NCBI GenBank assembly: GCA_046330315.1
Contig: JAXLSZ010000005.1
Location: 1-64,000, forward strand
Length of the DNA: 64,000 bases
Reading direction: 5' to 3'
DNA from: JAXLSZ01 sp046330315
GTDB lineage: Bacteria; Actinomycetota; Thermoleophilia; Solirubrobacterales; 70-9
In this document: positions 36,106-44,474 of the stretch, piece after piece
Layout: each line of letters begins with the position of its first letter
Numbering within the stretch: the stretch's first letter is position 1
Translations under genes and position numbers: made by a program
The notes under the pieces: generated by a model
What the model was told of the DNA's origin: nothing
What the model saw: the letters and a program-made list of their open reading frames with translations, nothing else
Databases searched by the model: none

Positions 36106-37574
36106 AAATTTGAACGGCGGTCCTCCCGCCCCGTCCGCTCCCGTTGGGAGCTTGGCGAGTGCGAAATCAGTCCACGAGGACAGGAGGAACCGCCGTGAAG
36201 AAGGTAACCGCAGCGCAGGTCGCTTCGCCTGATCAGGCGAAGCGAGCCGATCTGCCCGAGGCCGTGCAGGCCTCGCTCGGCGAGCTCGCCGGCGCCGCCC
36301 GGGAGGGCCTGCTGGCGCTCTCGGTCGGGGTCGGGCTGGGAGTCATGCACGAGCTGATGGCCGCCGAGGTCGATGAGGTGGTCGGCCCGAAGGGCCGCCA
36401 CGACCCGGAGCGCTCAGCCCACCGCCACGGCAGCGAGCGAGGATCGGTGACCCTTGGCGGGCGCCGGGTCGCAGTGAAGCGACCCCGGGCGCGCAGCGCC
36501 GACGGCGCGGAGGAGATCCCGCTTCAGAGCTACGAGCACTTCGCCTCGCGCGATCAGCTCACCGACCTCGTCTTTGAGCGGATCATCGCCGGGGTCAGCT
36601 CTCGCGGCTTTAAGCGCACCAACGAGCCGGTCGGCTCCGAGATGGACGCGAAGGCCATCTCGACCTCAAAGTCGACGGTCTCTCGCGAGTTCGTCGCCCG
36701 CACCCGCACCGCTTTGGGCGAGCTGATGAGCCGACGGCTCGACGACGTCCGCCTGGCGGCGTTGATGCTCGACGGCCTCGAGATCTCCGAGCGAACCCAC
36801 GTGGTCGCCCTGGGGATCAGCACCGAGGGGGCGAAGCTGCCGCTGGGACTCTGGGAGGGCTCAACCGAGAACGCGACCTTGGCCCGCTCGCTGCTCTCCG
36901 ACCTCCTCGACCGCGGACTCGACCCCGAGCAGGGGATCCTCTTCGTGATCGACGGCTCCAAGGCGCTTCGCAAGGCGATCGGGCAGGTCTTCGGCACCCG
37001 TGCGCCGGTCCAGCGCTGCATCCGCCACAAGGAGCGAAACGTGCTCGACCACCTGCCCGAGGCAGAACGCCAGATCCTCCGTGGCCGCCTGCGGGGGGCC
37101 TGGGCGCTTGAAGAGCACGACCGGGCGATCGAGCGGCTGGGGGTGCTGGCCCGAGAGCTCGATCGCTCCCATCCTGGAGCGGCGGCGTCGCTGCGCGAGG
37201 GCTTGGCCGAGACCGTCACCGTGCAGCGGCTCGGTGCCTCCGAGCAGCTGCGCCGAACGCTCGCCTCGACCAACCCCTGCGAGTCGATGATCGAGATAGT
37301 GCGCCGCACCCAGCGAAACGTCAAGCGCTGGTCCGACGGCGACATGCGCCTGCGCTGGAGCGCCGCGGGAATGCTCGAAGCCGAGCGGCAGTTCCGCAAG
37401 ATAATCGGCTACCGCGACCTCGCCAGCCTCGCGGTTGCGGTCGAGCGCGAGGTCGGGCGGGCGCGACCCTCCCCGCCTCCCGCGGCGAACCGGGAGGAGG
37501 TGGTCGAGACCGCTACCGTCTGATTAGATCAACCGGGGACCGCTGCGAAGTTCCACGGAGATCGGGACAACCTC
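36084..37574 (+). mobile_element. IS256-family insertion sequence (1,491 bp)
   Basis: The ends are imperfect inverted repeats starting with GAGGTTGTCCC on both sides (36084-36094 and, reversed, 37564-37574), with weaker similarity for about 25 bp more. An 8-bp duplication GCCGACTC flanks it, and one transposase gene fills it, as expected for IS256. It sits inside the RTX-like/LamG gene. Confidence 0.93.
36195..37523 (+). CDS. IS256-family transposase
   Basis: A 442-residue DDE transposase of the mutator/IS256 type. RHGSERGSVTLGGRRVAVKRPR, MLDGLEISERTHVVALG (first Asp), FVIDGSKALRKAIGQVFG (second Asp), QRCIRHKERNVLDHLP, and STNPCESMIEIVRRTQRN (catalytic Glu) are intact, so it looks functional. 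AGGAGG lies eight bases before the GTG at 36195; an upstream in-frame GTG is less likely. It carries no passenger gene. Confidence 0.95.
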   Translation: MKKVTAAQVASPDQAKRADLPEAVQASLGELAGAAREGLLALSVGVGLGVMHELMAAEVDEVVGPKGRHDPERSAHRHGSERGSVTLGGRRVAVKRPRARSADGAEEIPLQSYEHFASRDQLTDLVFERIIAGVSSRGFKRTNEPVGSEMDAKAISTSKSTVSREFVARTRTALGELMSRRLDDVRLAALMLDGLEISERTHVVALGISTEGAKLPLGLWEGSTENATLARSLLSDLLDRGLDPEQGILFVIDGSKALRKAIGQVFGTRAPVQRCIRHKERNVLDHLPEAERQILRGRLRGAWALEEHDRAIERLGVLARELDRSHPGAAASLREGLAETVTVQRLGASEQLRRTLASTNPCESMIEIVRRTQRNVKRWSDGDMRLRWSAAGMLEAERQFRKIIGYRDLASLAVAVEREVGRARPSPPPAANREEVVETATV

Positions 37575-38438
37575 GCCGACTCCCTGAACAGGGACAGTCG
37601 GTTTACCGGCTTCTCGGCCCGCGATCCCAACACGGGTTGCGATGCCAAGGATCAGTTTGACGGAGCCCCGGGCTACCAGGGTCCGACTTCTCTCGATATT
37701 GATGCGATCATCAACCACCTCGGCTTCCCGTCTTCGACCGCGCCCCTCGCGTTCTATCGCCTTGGCGAGAAGACAGACAGCGTCGCCTATGTCTATTCAG
37801 GAGCCAGCAACCCCTACGACATCAGCAACCCCGATAACGGGACATACCTAGGCGGAGCGAACGCCGGTCTGGGGGCAGACGGAGCCCAGCCAGATACTGA
37901 GAACACCGCCGTGCACCTGAATGGAACCAGCAACTACATTCAGCTACCGAACAGGTGGGATCCCTCCGGCTACTCGACGAGTGGATATTCGATCGAGTTG
38001 TGGGTCAAGTTCGACTCGTCAGCCCACTCTGGGACGGCCCAGAGCATCGTCAACAAGGTCGACGCCAACAACGGCGTCTTCATGTTCCGCTGGCCTGGGG
38101 ATGTGGTGGTGTTCGGCACCAAGTCAGGTGGCAGTACTCTGGCGGCGACCACAGCCATAGTTCCGAACGGAGGTTGGCGCCATCTCGTCGGCACACTGTC
38201 TGGGAATACCGTCACGCTCTACGCCGATGGCGTGGCAACGAGCCAGACTGCCGGAGGTAGCGTCTTCCCGGCTCCCTCGTCACACGGCTACGTGGTCGGG
38301 ACCGATGGCGGCACAGCGAGCTTCTTGCCAGGCAGCGTTGACTCGCTGGCCATCTACAACCGGGTCCTCTCCGCCCCAGAGATCACCTGCCACTTCAAGA
38401 CGGGAAGCCCGCTTCCGGCCGCGGGTTGCGCCTACTGA
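37575..38438 (+). pseudogene. Secreted RTX-like/LamG protein, 3' fragment
   Basis: Continuing in the frame of the 5' fragment, 37575-38438 is open for 287 codons. It starts ADSLNRDS, completing the IDCGAGTADSL motif, then has a LamG/concanavalin-like jelly-roll: FYRLGEKTDS, TAVHLNGTSNYIQLP, YSIELWVKFDS, WRHLVGTLSGNTVTLYADG, DSLAIYNRVLSAPEI. Together with the 5' part and without IS plus one 8-bp copy it would be 990 residues. On its own this piece has no start with ribosome site and no signal peptide, so it is probably silent. Confidence 0.9.
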
Positions 38439-38471
38439 TGCAATCCTACTGATGCAACTTCGGTCGGGCAG

Positions 38472-39800
38472 GTGTGTTCGAGGAGCATGAGCACAAAACA
38501 GCGCTCGCAATGCCTGTTGGTTGCGGGCATTCTGTTCGCCTCAGCGTGGATGTCCGACCAGAGTGCCTGGGGCGCAATGCCCGATCCCTCCTTCGGCACC
38601 GGGGGGATGGCCGTAAAGGGGAAGGGTGGCAGGTTTCTCAGCCCCGCGCTTGGTCTGGCCGAGGATGATTCGGGAAACATCCTGGCCGTGGGCGGCACAA
38701 GCGGTCATCTTCTCGCCGTGGCGCGCTTTCTCCCCTCAGGGACTCCCGATCCGGGCTTCGCAGACGACGGTCTCTTCGAGGGCGGTCCTAAGCCTCCCCG
38801 GGGCCCGGGAATAGCGATTACCACTCAAGCCAACGGCCGGATCCTCGCCAGCGGAGTAAAGCTCGTCAACGAGTCGACCTACAGGGGCACCTGCATCACC
38901 CTGGCCAGATTCATGCCAAGCGGGATTCTCGATCCCGGCTTCGGCACCGCCAGACCGGGTTGGAGCAGCACCTGCATGTTCGTCGACCACAACCTCGTCG
39001 CGGGCATGGAGGGCCGCTCGGTGCTCGTCGGCAGCGACGGGAAGATCGTCGTCGGCGGCGCAGCCCGCTGGGGGCAGCCACGTTCCACCGCGATCATCGC
39101 CCGCTACCTGCCGAACGGAAAGCTCGACCGGACCTACAAGGGCGACGCCCGCACCCACTCCCCGCGCCGGGGGATCATCGAGTTCGGCGCCAAGGGGGAC
39201 AACTACAGCTGGATCTGGGAGCTGAAGCGAGTCGGCGGGGGCAAGATTCTCGCCTCGGGCGCCAACGACGGGCGCTTCATGGTTGCCAGGGTGAACGAGG
39301 ACGGCACCCTCGACCCCAGCTTCGGCCACAACGGCATGACCCTGCTCGACCTAGACGGATCGAAGAAGTGCGAGTGCTCCTACGGGGCGGGCATGGCGGT
39401 GGATCACAAGCGCCGCATCCTCGTCGTCGGCAGGACGGAGAAGGAGTTCGCGCTGGCGCGCTTTCACCGCGACGGCTCGGTCGACCGGAGCTTCGGCCAC
39501 AACGGAGCCGCCAAGACCAAGCTCGAGGGCCCGCTTCAGGTGCTTCGAGTGGCGGTCCAGCACGACGGGAAGATCGTCGCCGTCGGGATATCTGAGGGCC
39601 AGAGCTTCACCGTCGTTCGCTACAGGGCAAACGGCGAGCTCGACCGCTCCTTCTTCGGCGACGGCGTCTACACGACCCGCTTCTTCGGCGGCCAGTCAAG
39701 CTCGGCCTGGGACGTGCTGATCGACCACGAGGGGCGGATCGTGGTCGGCGGGGGCGGACCCGACTTCGGGGAGTTCGTGCTGATGCGGTTTCTGCCGTAG
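38472..39800 (+). CDS. Secreted delta-60 repeat protein
   Basis: A 442-residue exported protein with a signal peptide (CLLVAGILFASAWM) and about seven ~50-60-residue repeats of the pattern ARF.P.G..DP.FG..G followed by a GKI..GG strand (for instance LARFHRDGSVDRSFGHNG and ARVNEDGTLDPSFGHNG). This matches the delta-60 repeat family, probably beta-propeller-like. Starts at 38472 (GTG) or 38487 (ATG, whose AGGAG lies too close); both keep the signal peptide. It follows the LamG stop by 33 bp, so it may have been co-transcribed with that gene. Confidence 0.88.
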   Translation: MCSRSMSTKQRSQCLLVAGILFASAWMSDQSAWGAMPDPSFGTGGMAVKGKGGRFLSPALGLAEDDSGNILAVGGTSGHLLAVARFLPSGTPDPGFADDGLFEGGPKPPRGPGIAITTQANGRILASGVKLVNESTYRGTCITLARFMPSGILDPGFGTARPGWSSTCMFVDHNLVAGMEGRSVLVGSDGKIVVGGAARWGQPRSTAIIARYLPNGKLDRTYKGDARTHSPRRGIIEFGAKGDNYSWIWELKRVGGGKILASGANDGRFMVARVNEDGTLDPSFGHNGMTLLDLDGSKKCECSYGAGMAVDHKRRILVVGRTEKEFALARFHRDGSVDRSFGHNGAAKTKLEGPLQVLRVAVQHDGKIVAVGISEGQSFTVVRYRANGELDRSFFGDGVYTTRFFGGQSSSAWDVLIDHEGRIVVGGGGPDFGEFVLMRFLP

Positions 39801-39861
39801 TGGCTGGGCATGGCGCGCTCGACCGCTCCTTCTCGCGGAAGGCAGAGGCGAGTGACCGGCC

Positions 39862-39896
39862 GCTCTCGACGGCGTACCTGACGACTGGTCGAGAGC
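39862..39896. terminator. Hairpin downstream of the delta-60 gene
   Basis: GCTCTCGAC (39862-39870) pairs with GTCGAGAGC (39888-39896). It lies 60 bp after the delta-60 stop and before rplQ's end, so it could end transcripts from either side. No T-tract. Confidence 0.45.
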
Positions 39897-39953
39897 TACC
39901 TTCGGCATCGGCCCGATGCTCTCTGCCCTACCCGCCCTTGACCGGGGAGGGGA

Positions 39954-40001
39954 TAGTCAGACCAGCTCCAGATAGACCATCTCGGTCGAGTCCGAGCGGC
40001 G
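39954..40001. repeat. Right 48-bp direct repeat (attR-like, inside rplQ)
   Basis: The copy that belongs to the intact rplQ gene. It is identical to 33470-33517 and covers the rplQ stop and last 14 codons. Confidence 0.95.
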
Positions 40002-40310
40002 CGGCCCGAGCTTGACGATGCGGGTGTAGCCGCCGGGGCGCTCCGCGTAGCGGGGCGCCACCTCGGTGAACAGCTTGTGGACGGCGAACTTGTCGTTGTG
40101 GAGCGTCGCCAGGGCCTGGCGGCGGGCGTGCAGGTCGCCCCGCTTGGCCAGGGTGATCAGCTGCTCGACCTCCGGCTTGACCGCCTTGGCCTTCGCCTGG
40201 CTGGTCTTGATCCGCTCGTGCTCGATCAGCTGCTTGGAGAGGTTGGCGAGCAGGGCCCGGCGATGGGCGGCGGTGCGGCTCAGCTTGTTGCGCTTCTTGC
40301 GGTGACGCAC
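39957..40310 (-). CDS. rplQ: 50S ribosomal protein L17
   Basis: A 117-residue L17 (MRHRKKRNKLSRTAAHRRALL start). Full length, ending EMVYLELV. It follows rpoA by 15 bp, as in the alpha operon. Its 3' end is the site of the island insertion and remains intact because the repeat restores the codons. Confidence 0.97.
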   Translation of the reverse strand: MRHRKKRNKLSRTAAHRRALLANLSKQLIEHERIKTSQAKAKAVKPEVEQLITLAKRGDLHARRQALATLHNDKFAVHKLFTEVAPRYAERPGGYTRIVKLGPRRSDSTEMVYLELV

Positions 40311-40325
40311 CTCGCCCTCCCCGGT

Positions 40326-41300
40326 TCAGTCCTGGCGCAGGTCGAGGCCGCGCGAGCGCAGGGTCTCGATCACTTCCTCGATCGACTTCTGGCCGAAGTT
40401 GGGGATCGCGTTCAGCTCGGACTCCGACTTGCGCACCAGGTCGCCGACCGTCTGGATCCCGGCCCGCTTCAGGCAGTTGTAGGAGCGGACGCCGAGCTCG
40501 AGCTCCTCGATCAGGATCTCGTCGAGGCCGTCGCCGCCGCCGGAGGCCCCGTTCTCCCCGAGGCCGTCGCCGCCCATCACGGGGACCGGCTCGCGGGCGG
40601 TCAGCTCCTCGACCCGGTCGGCGTCCGTGAAGATCGCCAGGCTCTTGATGAGGATCTCGGAGGCCTCGCGGAGCGCCGCGGAGGGCTCCAGCGAGCCGTC
40701 GGTCTCGAGGTCGAGGGTGAGCTTGTCGAAGTCGGTCCGCTGCCCGACCCGTGCCGCGTCAACCGCGTAGGAGGCGCGGCGGATCGGCGAGAAGATCGAG
40801 TCGATCGGGATCACCCCGATCGGCTGGTCCTCGGTCTTGTTCTCCTCGGCGTTGGAGTAGCCGCGGCCGCGGCCGATCGTCAGGTACATCTCGAGCTTGG
40901 TCTTCTTCTCGAGGGTGGCGATCGGCGCCTCGGGGTTGAGGATCTCCACGCCGGAGGGAAGGTCGATGTCCTTCGCCCTGACCTCGCCGGGGCCGGTGGC
41001 GACCAGCGGGGCCTCGACCTCGTCGGCGTCGGTGTGCATGCGAACGACGACCTCCTTGAGGTTGAGGACGATGTCGGTGACGTCCTCCTTGACGCCGGCG
41101 ACCGTCGAGAACTCGTGGGCCACCCCCTCGATGCGGACGCTGGTGATCGCGGCGCCACCCAGCGAGGAGAGCAGGACGCGGCGGAGGCCGTTGCCGAAGG
41201 TGTAGCCGAAGCCCTTGTCGAGGGGCTCGATCGTGTAGGTGCCGTGGTTCTCGTCCACGTTCTCGGCGGTGATTCGGGGGACCTGGAAGTCGGTTGGCAT
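40326..41300 (-). CDS. rpoA: DNA-directed RNA polymerase alpha subunit
   Basis: A 324-residue alpha subunit. N-terminal dimerisation domain with FGYTFGNGLRRVLLSSLGG, a Gly/Ser-rich linker near residue 245 (ENGASGGGDG), and the C-terminal domain with LELGVRSYNCLKRAGIQTVGDL and NFGQKSIEEV. Assembles the core polymerase and contacts activators and UP elements. Confidence 0.98.
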   Translation of the reverse strand: MPTDFQVPRITAENVDENHGTYTIEPLDKGFGYTFGNGLRRVLLSSLGGAAITSVRIEGVAHEFSTVAGVKEDVTDIVLNLKEVVVRMHTDADEVEAPLVATGPGEVRAKDIDLPSGVEILNPEAPIATLEKKTKLEMYLTIGRGRGYSNAEENKTEDQPIGVIPIDSIFSPIRRASYAVDAARVGQRTDFDKLTLDLETDGSLEPSAALREASEILIKSLAIFTDADRVEELTAREPVPVMGGDGLGENGASGGGDGLDEILIEELELGVRSYNCLKRAGIQTVGDLVRKSESELNAIPNFGQKSIEEVIETLRSRGLDLRQD

Positions 41301-41348
41301 GGGTTCCTCGGGTATCGGTGGTTCAGAGACGGGGGGGGAAGTCAGGGA

Positions 41349-41969
41349 CTACTTGGAGTAGAGCTCGACGATCAGCTGCTCCTGGATTGGCGAATCGATC
41401 TCCGATCGCTCGGGGAGGCGCAGCACCTTCGCGGTGAGCGCCTCGTGGTCGGCCTGAAGCCAGGCGGGGACCACTGAGACCAGCTCGGTCGCGCCCCTGA
41501 TCGTCTCGGTGGCGGGAGAGCCGGTCTTGATCGAGATGATGTCCTCGGCGCGGACCTGGTAGGAGGGGATGTCCACCCGGCGCCCGTTGACCATCCAGTG
41601 GCCGTGGCGGATCAGCTGCCTCGACTGGCGCCGGGAGGCGGCGAAGCCGAGGCGCACCAGCACGTTGTCCAGGCGGGACTCGAGCAGCCGCAGGAGGTTC
41701 TCGCCGGTGACGCCGTCCTGGCGCGAGGCGCGCGAGTAGTACTCGCGGAACTGCTTCTCGAGTACCTGGTAGTAGCGGCGCGCCTTCTGCTTCTCGCGAA
41801 GCTGCTGGCGGTACTCGGACTGGCGCATGCGCCCGCGACCGTGCTCGCCGGGCGGGTAGGAGCGTCGCTCGACCCCGCACTTCTCGGTCCAGCAGCGGGC
41901 GCCCTTGAGGAACAGCTTCTGCCCCTCGCGCCGGCACTGCTTGCACTGCGGTGAGGTGTCGCGGGCCAT
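41349..41969 (-). CDS. rpsD: 30S ribosomal protein S4 (zinc-binding type)
   Basis: A 206-residue primary rRNA-binding protein. Four cysteines near the N-terminus (CKQC and CWTEKC) form the zinc site of the C+ form. S4 RNA-binding domain at SRLDNVLVRLGFAASRRQ. Its ATG overlaps the rpsK stop by one base (TGATG); a longer upstream frame is not family-like. Confidence 0.97.
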   Translation of the reverse strand: MARDTSPQCKQCRREGQKLFLKGARCWTEKCGVERRSYPPGEHGRGRMRQSEYRQQLREKQKARRYYQVLEKQFREYYSRASRQDGVTGENLLRLLESRLDNVLVRLGFAASRRQSRQLIRHGHWMVNGRRVDIPSYQVRAEDIISIKTGSPATETIRGATELVSVVPAWLQADHEALTAKVLRLPERSEIDSPIQEQLIVELYSK

Positions 41970-42367
41970 CAGACCCTCCGCCGCTTCTTGGGACGGCACC
42001 CGTTGTGGGCCTGCGGGGAGACGTCCTTGACCGTGGTCACCTCGAGCCCGGCGGCCTGCAGGGAGCGGATCGCGGTCTCGCGGCCCGACCCGGCGCCCTT
42101 GGCGAACACCTCGACCTTCTCGAGGCCGTGCTCCATGCCCTTCTTCGCCGCCGAGTCGGCCGTCACCTGCGCCGCGAAGGGGGTGGACTTGCGCGAGCCC
42201 TTGAAGCCGGCGCTGCCCGCCGACTCCCAGGCGATCACGTTGCCCTCGGTGTCGGTGAGGGTGACGATCGTGTTGTTGAAGGACGTCTTGATGTGCGCCT
42301 GCCCGTAGGCGATGTTCTTCTTGACGCGCCGCCGCGAGCGGCCCTTTGCCTGCTTCTTCGCCGCCAT
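41969..42367 (-). CDS. rpsK: 30S ribosomal protein S11
   Basis: A 132-residue S11 with a Lys/Arg-rich start, then AYGQAHIKTSFNNTIVTLTD, and the end PQAHNGCRPKKRRRV that lines the platform by the mRNA exit. Between rpsM and rpsD as usual. Confidence 0.97.
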   Translation of the reverse strand: MAAKKQAKGRSRRRVKKNIAYGQAHIKTSFNNTIVTLTDTEGNVIAWESAGSAGFKGSRKSTPFAAQVTADSAAKKGMEHGLEKVEVFAKGAGSGRETAIRSLQAAGLEVTTVKDVSPQAHNGCRPKKRRRV

Positions 42368-42371
42368 CTCT

Positions 42372-42752
42372 CTACTTGGCCGGCGGCTTGCGCTTGCCGG
42401 CGACGCTCATCCGGCGCGGGCCCTTGCGGCCGCGCGCGTTGGTCTTGGTCCTCTGGCCCCGGACCGGCAGGCCGCGGCGGTGGCGCAGGCCGCGGTAGGA
42501 GCCGATCTCCATCAGCCGCTTGACGTTCTGGGAGCGCTCGCGGCGCAGGTCACCCTCCACCTCGCGGGACTCGACGGCCTCGCGGAGGCGGACGACCTCG
42601 TCCTCGGTGAGGTCCTTGACCTGGGTGTCGGGGTCGATCTTGGCCTTCGCCAGGATCTCCTGCGCGCTCGAGCGCCCGATGCCGAAGACGTAGGTGAGGC
42701 CGACCTCGACCCGCTTGTTGACGGGGACGTTGACCCCGGCGATCCGCGCCAT
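42372..42752 (-). CDS. rpsM: 30S ribosomal protein S13
   Basis: A 126-residue S13 (MARIAGVNVPVNKRVEVGLTY start). The H2TH region FGIGRSSAQEIL and the basic tail RGLPVRGQRTKTNARGRKG that reaches the P site are intact. Confidence 0.97.
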   Translation of the reverse strand: MARIAGVNVPVNKRVEVGLTYVFGIGRSSAQEILAKAKIDPDTQVKDLTEDEVVRLREAVESREVEGDLRRERSQNVKRLMEIGSYRGLRHRRGLPVRGQRTKTNARGRKGPRRMSVAGKRKPPAK

Positions 42753-42755
42753 GCC

Positions 42756-42869
42756 CTAGCCCTGCCTCTGCTTGTGGCGCGGGTTCGAGCAGATCACCAG
42801 CACCGCGCCGCCGCGGCGGATGATCTTGCACTTCTCGCACATCGGTTTTACGGACGCTCGGACTTTCAT
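42756..42869 (-). CDS. rpmJ: 50S ribosomal protein L36
   Basis: A 37-residue L36. MKVRASVKPMCEKCKIIRR has two of the zinc cysteines; the third Cys and the His follow in CSNPRHKQRQG. Three bases before rpsM. infA, usually just upstream, is absent. Confidence 0.96.
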   Translation of the reverse strand: MKVRASVKPMCEKCKIIRRGGAVLVICSNPRHKQRQG

Positions 42870-43008
42870 CGCCCTCGGATTCGTATCGAAAAAGGAGGCC
42901 CGCAGGCTCCAGGAGTTGAGCCGCAGGCAGGGAAGGACCGGCCCTCGGGCCGAGGGCGGAGGATAGCAGGGAGGCGAGGTCCGGCGGGGCTGATCGGCGG
43001 GGCCTCGA

Positions 43009-43776
43009 TCAATCCTCCTCGTGCCAGGGGGTGAGGATCCGCGGGCCATCGGCGGTGACCGCGACCGTGAACTCGAAATGGGCCGCCATCGAACCGTCCT
43101 GGGAGTAGACCGACCAGCCGTCGTCGGCCATCTTCACCAGGGGCCCGCCGGCGTTGACCATCGGCTCGATCGCGAAAACCATCCCCTCCTCGAGCTCCGG
43201 GCCCTTCCCGGGCTCGCCGTAGTTGGGGATCTGCGGGTCCTCGTGCATGTCGCGGCCGATCCCGTGCCCGACCAGGGTGCGGATCACCGAGAAGCCGTCG
43301 AGCTCGACGCGGCGCTGGATCGCCGCCGAGACGTCGCCGAGGCGGTTGCCCCGGCGCATCTGCCCGGCGCCCTCGAGGAGCGCGGCTCTGGTGGTCGCCA
43401 GCAGCCGCCCGGACTCCTCGCTGACCGCGCCGATCGGCAGGGTGATCGCCGCGTCGGCGACCCATCCCTCGCGGATCACCCCGACGTCGAGGGAGATCAG
43501 GTCGCCGCGCCTCAGCTCGTAGGGGCCGGGGATCCCGTGCACGACCATCGAGTTCGGCGAGGCGCAGATCGAGCCGGGGAAGCCGCGGTAGCCCTTGAAG
43601 GCGGGCTCGCAGTCCTGGGAGCGGATGAACCGCTCGGCGGCCTCGTCGAGCTCGCCGGTGGTCACCCCGGCCCGCGCCTTGGAGGCGAGCATCTTCAGGC
43701 AGCGCACCAGCACCTCCCCCGCGGCGGCCATCTTCTCCACCTGCTCTGGCGTCTTGCGAACGATCATCCGGTACAC
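43009..43776 (-). CDS. map: Methionine aminopeptidase type I
   Basis: A 255-residue enzyme removing initiator Met. Metal ligands: Asp in LISLDVGV and VADAAITLP, His in VGHGIGRDMHEDP, Glu in FAIEPMVNAGG, Glu in AAHFEFTVAV. The GTG at 43776 has GAGG upstream; an ATG at 43767 is possible. Placed 12 nt after adk. Confidence 0.96.
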   Translation of the reverse strand: MYRMIVRKTPEQVEKMAAAGEVLVRCLKMLASKARAGVTTGELDEAAERFIRSQDCEPAFKGYRGFPGSICASPNSMVVHGIPGPYELRRGDLISLDVGVIREGWVADAAITLPIGAVSEESGRLLATTRAALLEGAGQMRRGNRLGDVSAAIQRRVELDGFSVIRTLVGHGIGRDMHEDPQIPNYGEPGKGPELEEGMVFAIEPMVNAGGPLVKMADDGWSVYSQDGSMAAHFEFTVAVTADGPRILTPWHEED

Positions 43777-43788
43777 GTCGCCGGGCCT

Positions 43789-44463
43789 CTAGAGGTCCTC
43801 TTCCATCTTCAGGGTGGCCAGCAGCCCGCGGATCTCCTCCTCGACCTGGTCGGCGTCCCTGGCGCCGTCCACCCGGTGCAGCAGCCCCTTGGCGTCGTAG
43901 TAGGAGATCAGCGGCTCCGTCTTCTCGCGGTAGGTCTCGAGCCGCCTGGCGATCACCTCCGGCCTGTCGTCGTCGCGGACGACGAGCGGGCTGCCGTCGA
44001 CGTCGCAGACCCCCTCCTTCTCGGGGGGGTCGAACTCGACATGGAAGACATGGCCGCTCTCGGCGCAGGTGCGCCGGCCGGAGAGCCGGCGGATCACCTC
44101 CTCGTCCGGGACGTCGATCGCCAGCGCCACGGAAAGCTCGCGGCCGAGCCGCGCGATCTCGGCGTCCAGCGCCTCGGCCTGGGCGGTGGTTCTGGGGAAG
44201 CCGTCGAGGATGAACCCGTCGGCCGCCTCGTCGGTCCCGAGCGCGTCGACGATGATCCCGATCACGATCTCGTCGGGCACCAGGTCGCCGGAGTCCATGT
44301 AGCGCTTCGCGGTCCTGCCGAGCTCGGTCTGCTCCTCGACCGCGGCCCGCAGGATGTTCCCGGTCGAGTAGTAGGGGAGCCGGAAGTCTTCCTGGAGGCG
44401 CTCGCCCTGCGTCCCCTTGCCGCTCCCCGGCGGGCCCAGCAGGACGAGGTTGAGCTCGGACAC
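43789..44463 (-). CDS. adk: Adenylate kinase
   Basis: A 224-residue kinase interconverting AMP, ATP and ADP. P-loop LLGPPGSGKGTQ, AMP site YYSTGNILR, DGFPRTTAQAEAL, and the LID with RRTCAESGHVFHVEFDPP. Only two Cys are seen in the LID, so zinc binding is incomplete. GTG start, 11 nt after secY. Confidence 0.97.
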   Translation of the reverse strand: MSELNLVLLGPPGSGKGTQGERLQEDFRLPYYSTGNILRAAVEEQTELGRTAKRYMDSGDLVPDEIVIGIIVDALGTDEAADGFILDGFPRTTAQAEALDAEIARLGRELSVALAIDVPDEEVIRRLSGRRTCAESGHVFHVEFDPPEKEGVCDVDGSPLVVRDDDRPEVIARRLETYREKTEPLISYYDAKGLLHRVDGARDADQVEEEIRGLLATLKMEEDL

Positions 44464-44474
44464 CGCCGCCCCCC

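Larger units (their letters stand above)
33470..40001. mobile_element. Genomic island inserted at the 3' end of rplQ
   Basis: A 6,484-bp unit (repeat start to repeat start) lies between two perfect 48-bp copies of the rplQ 3' end and separates rplQ from truA. Base composition is lower than the flanks: 35/60 G+C at 34981 and 39/60 at 39241 against 44/60 at 30001. Cargo is an RTX-like/LamG exported protein gene, split by an IS256-type element, and a delta-60 repeat exported protein. The 3'-gene-end repeat fits site-specific integration, but no integrase, relaxase or phage gene is seen, so it may be a remnant or have moved in trans. Confidence 0.85.
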
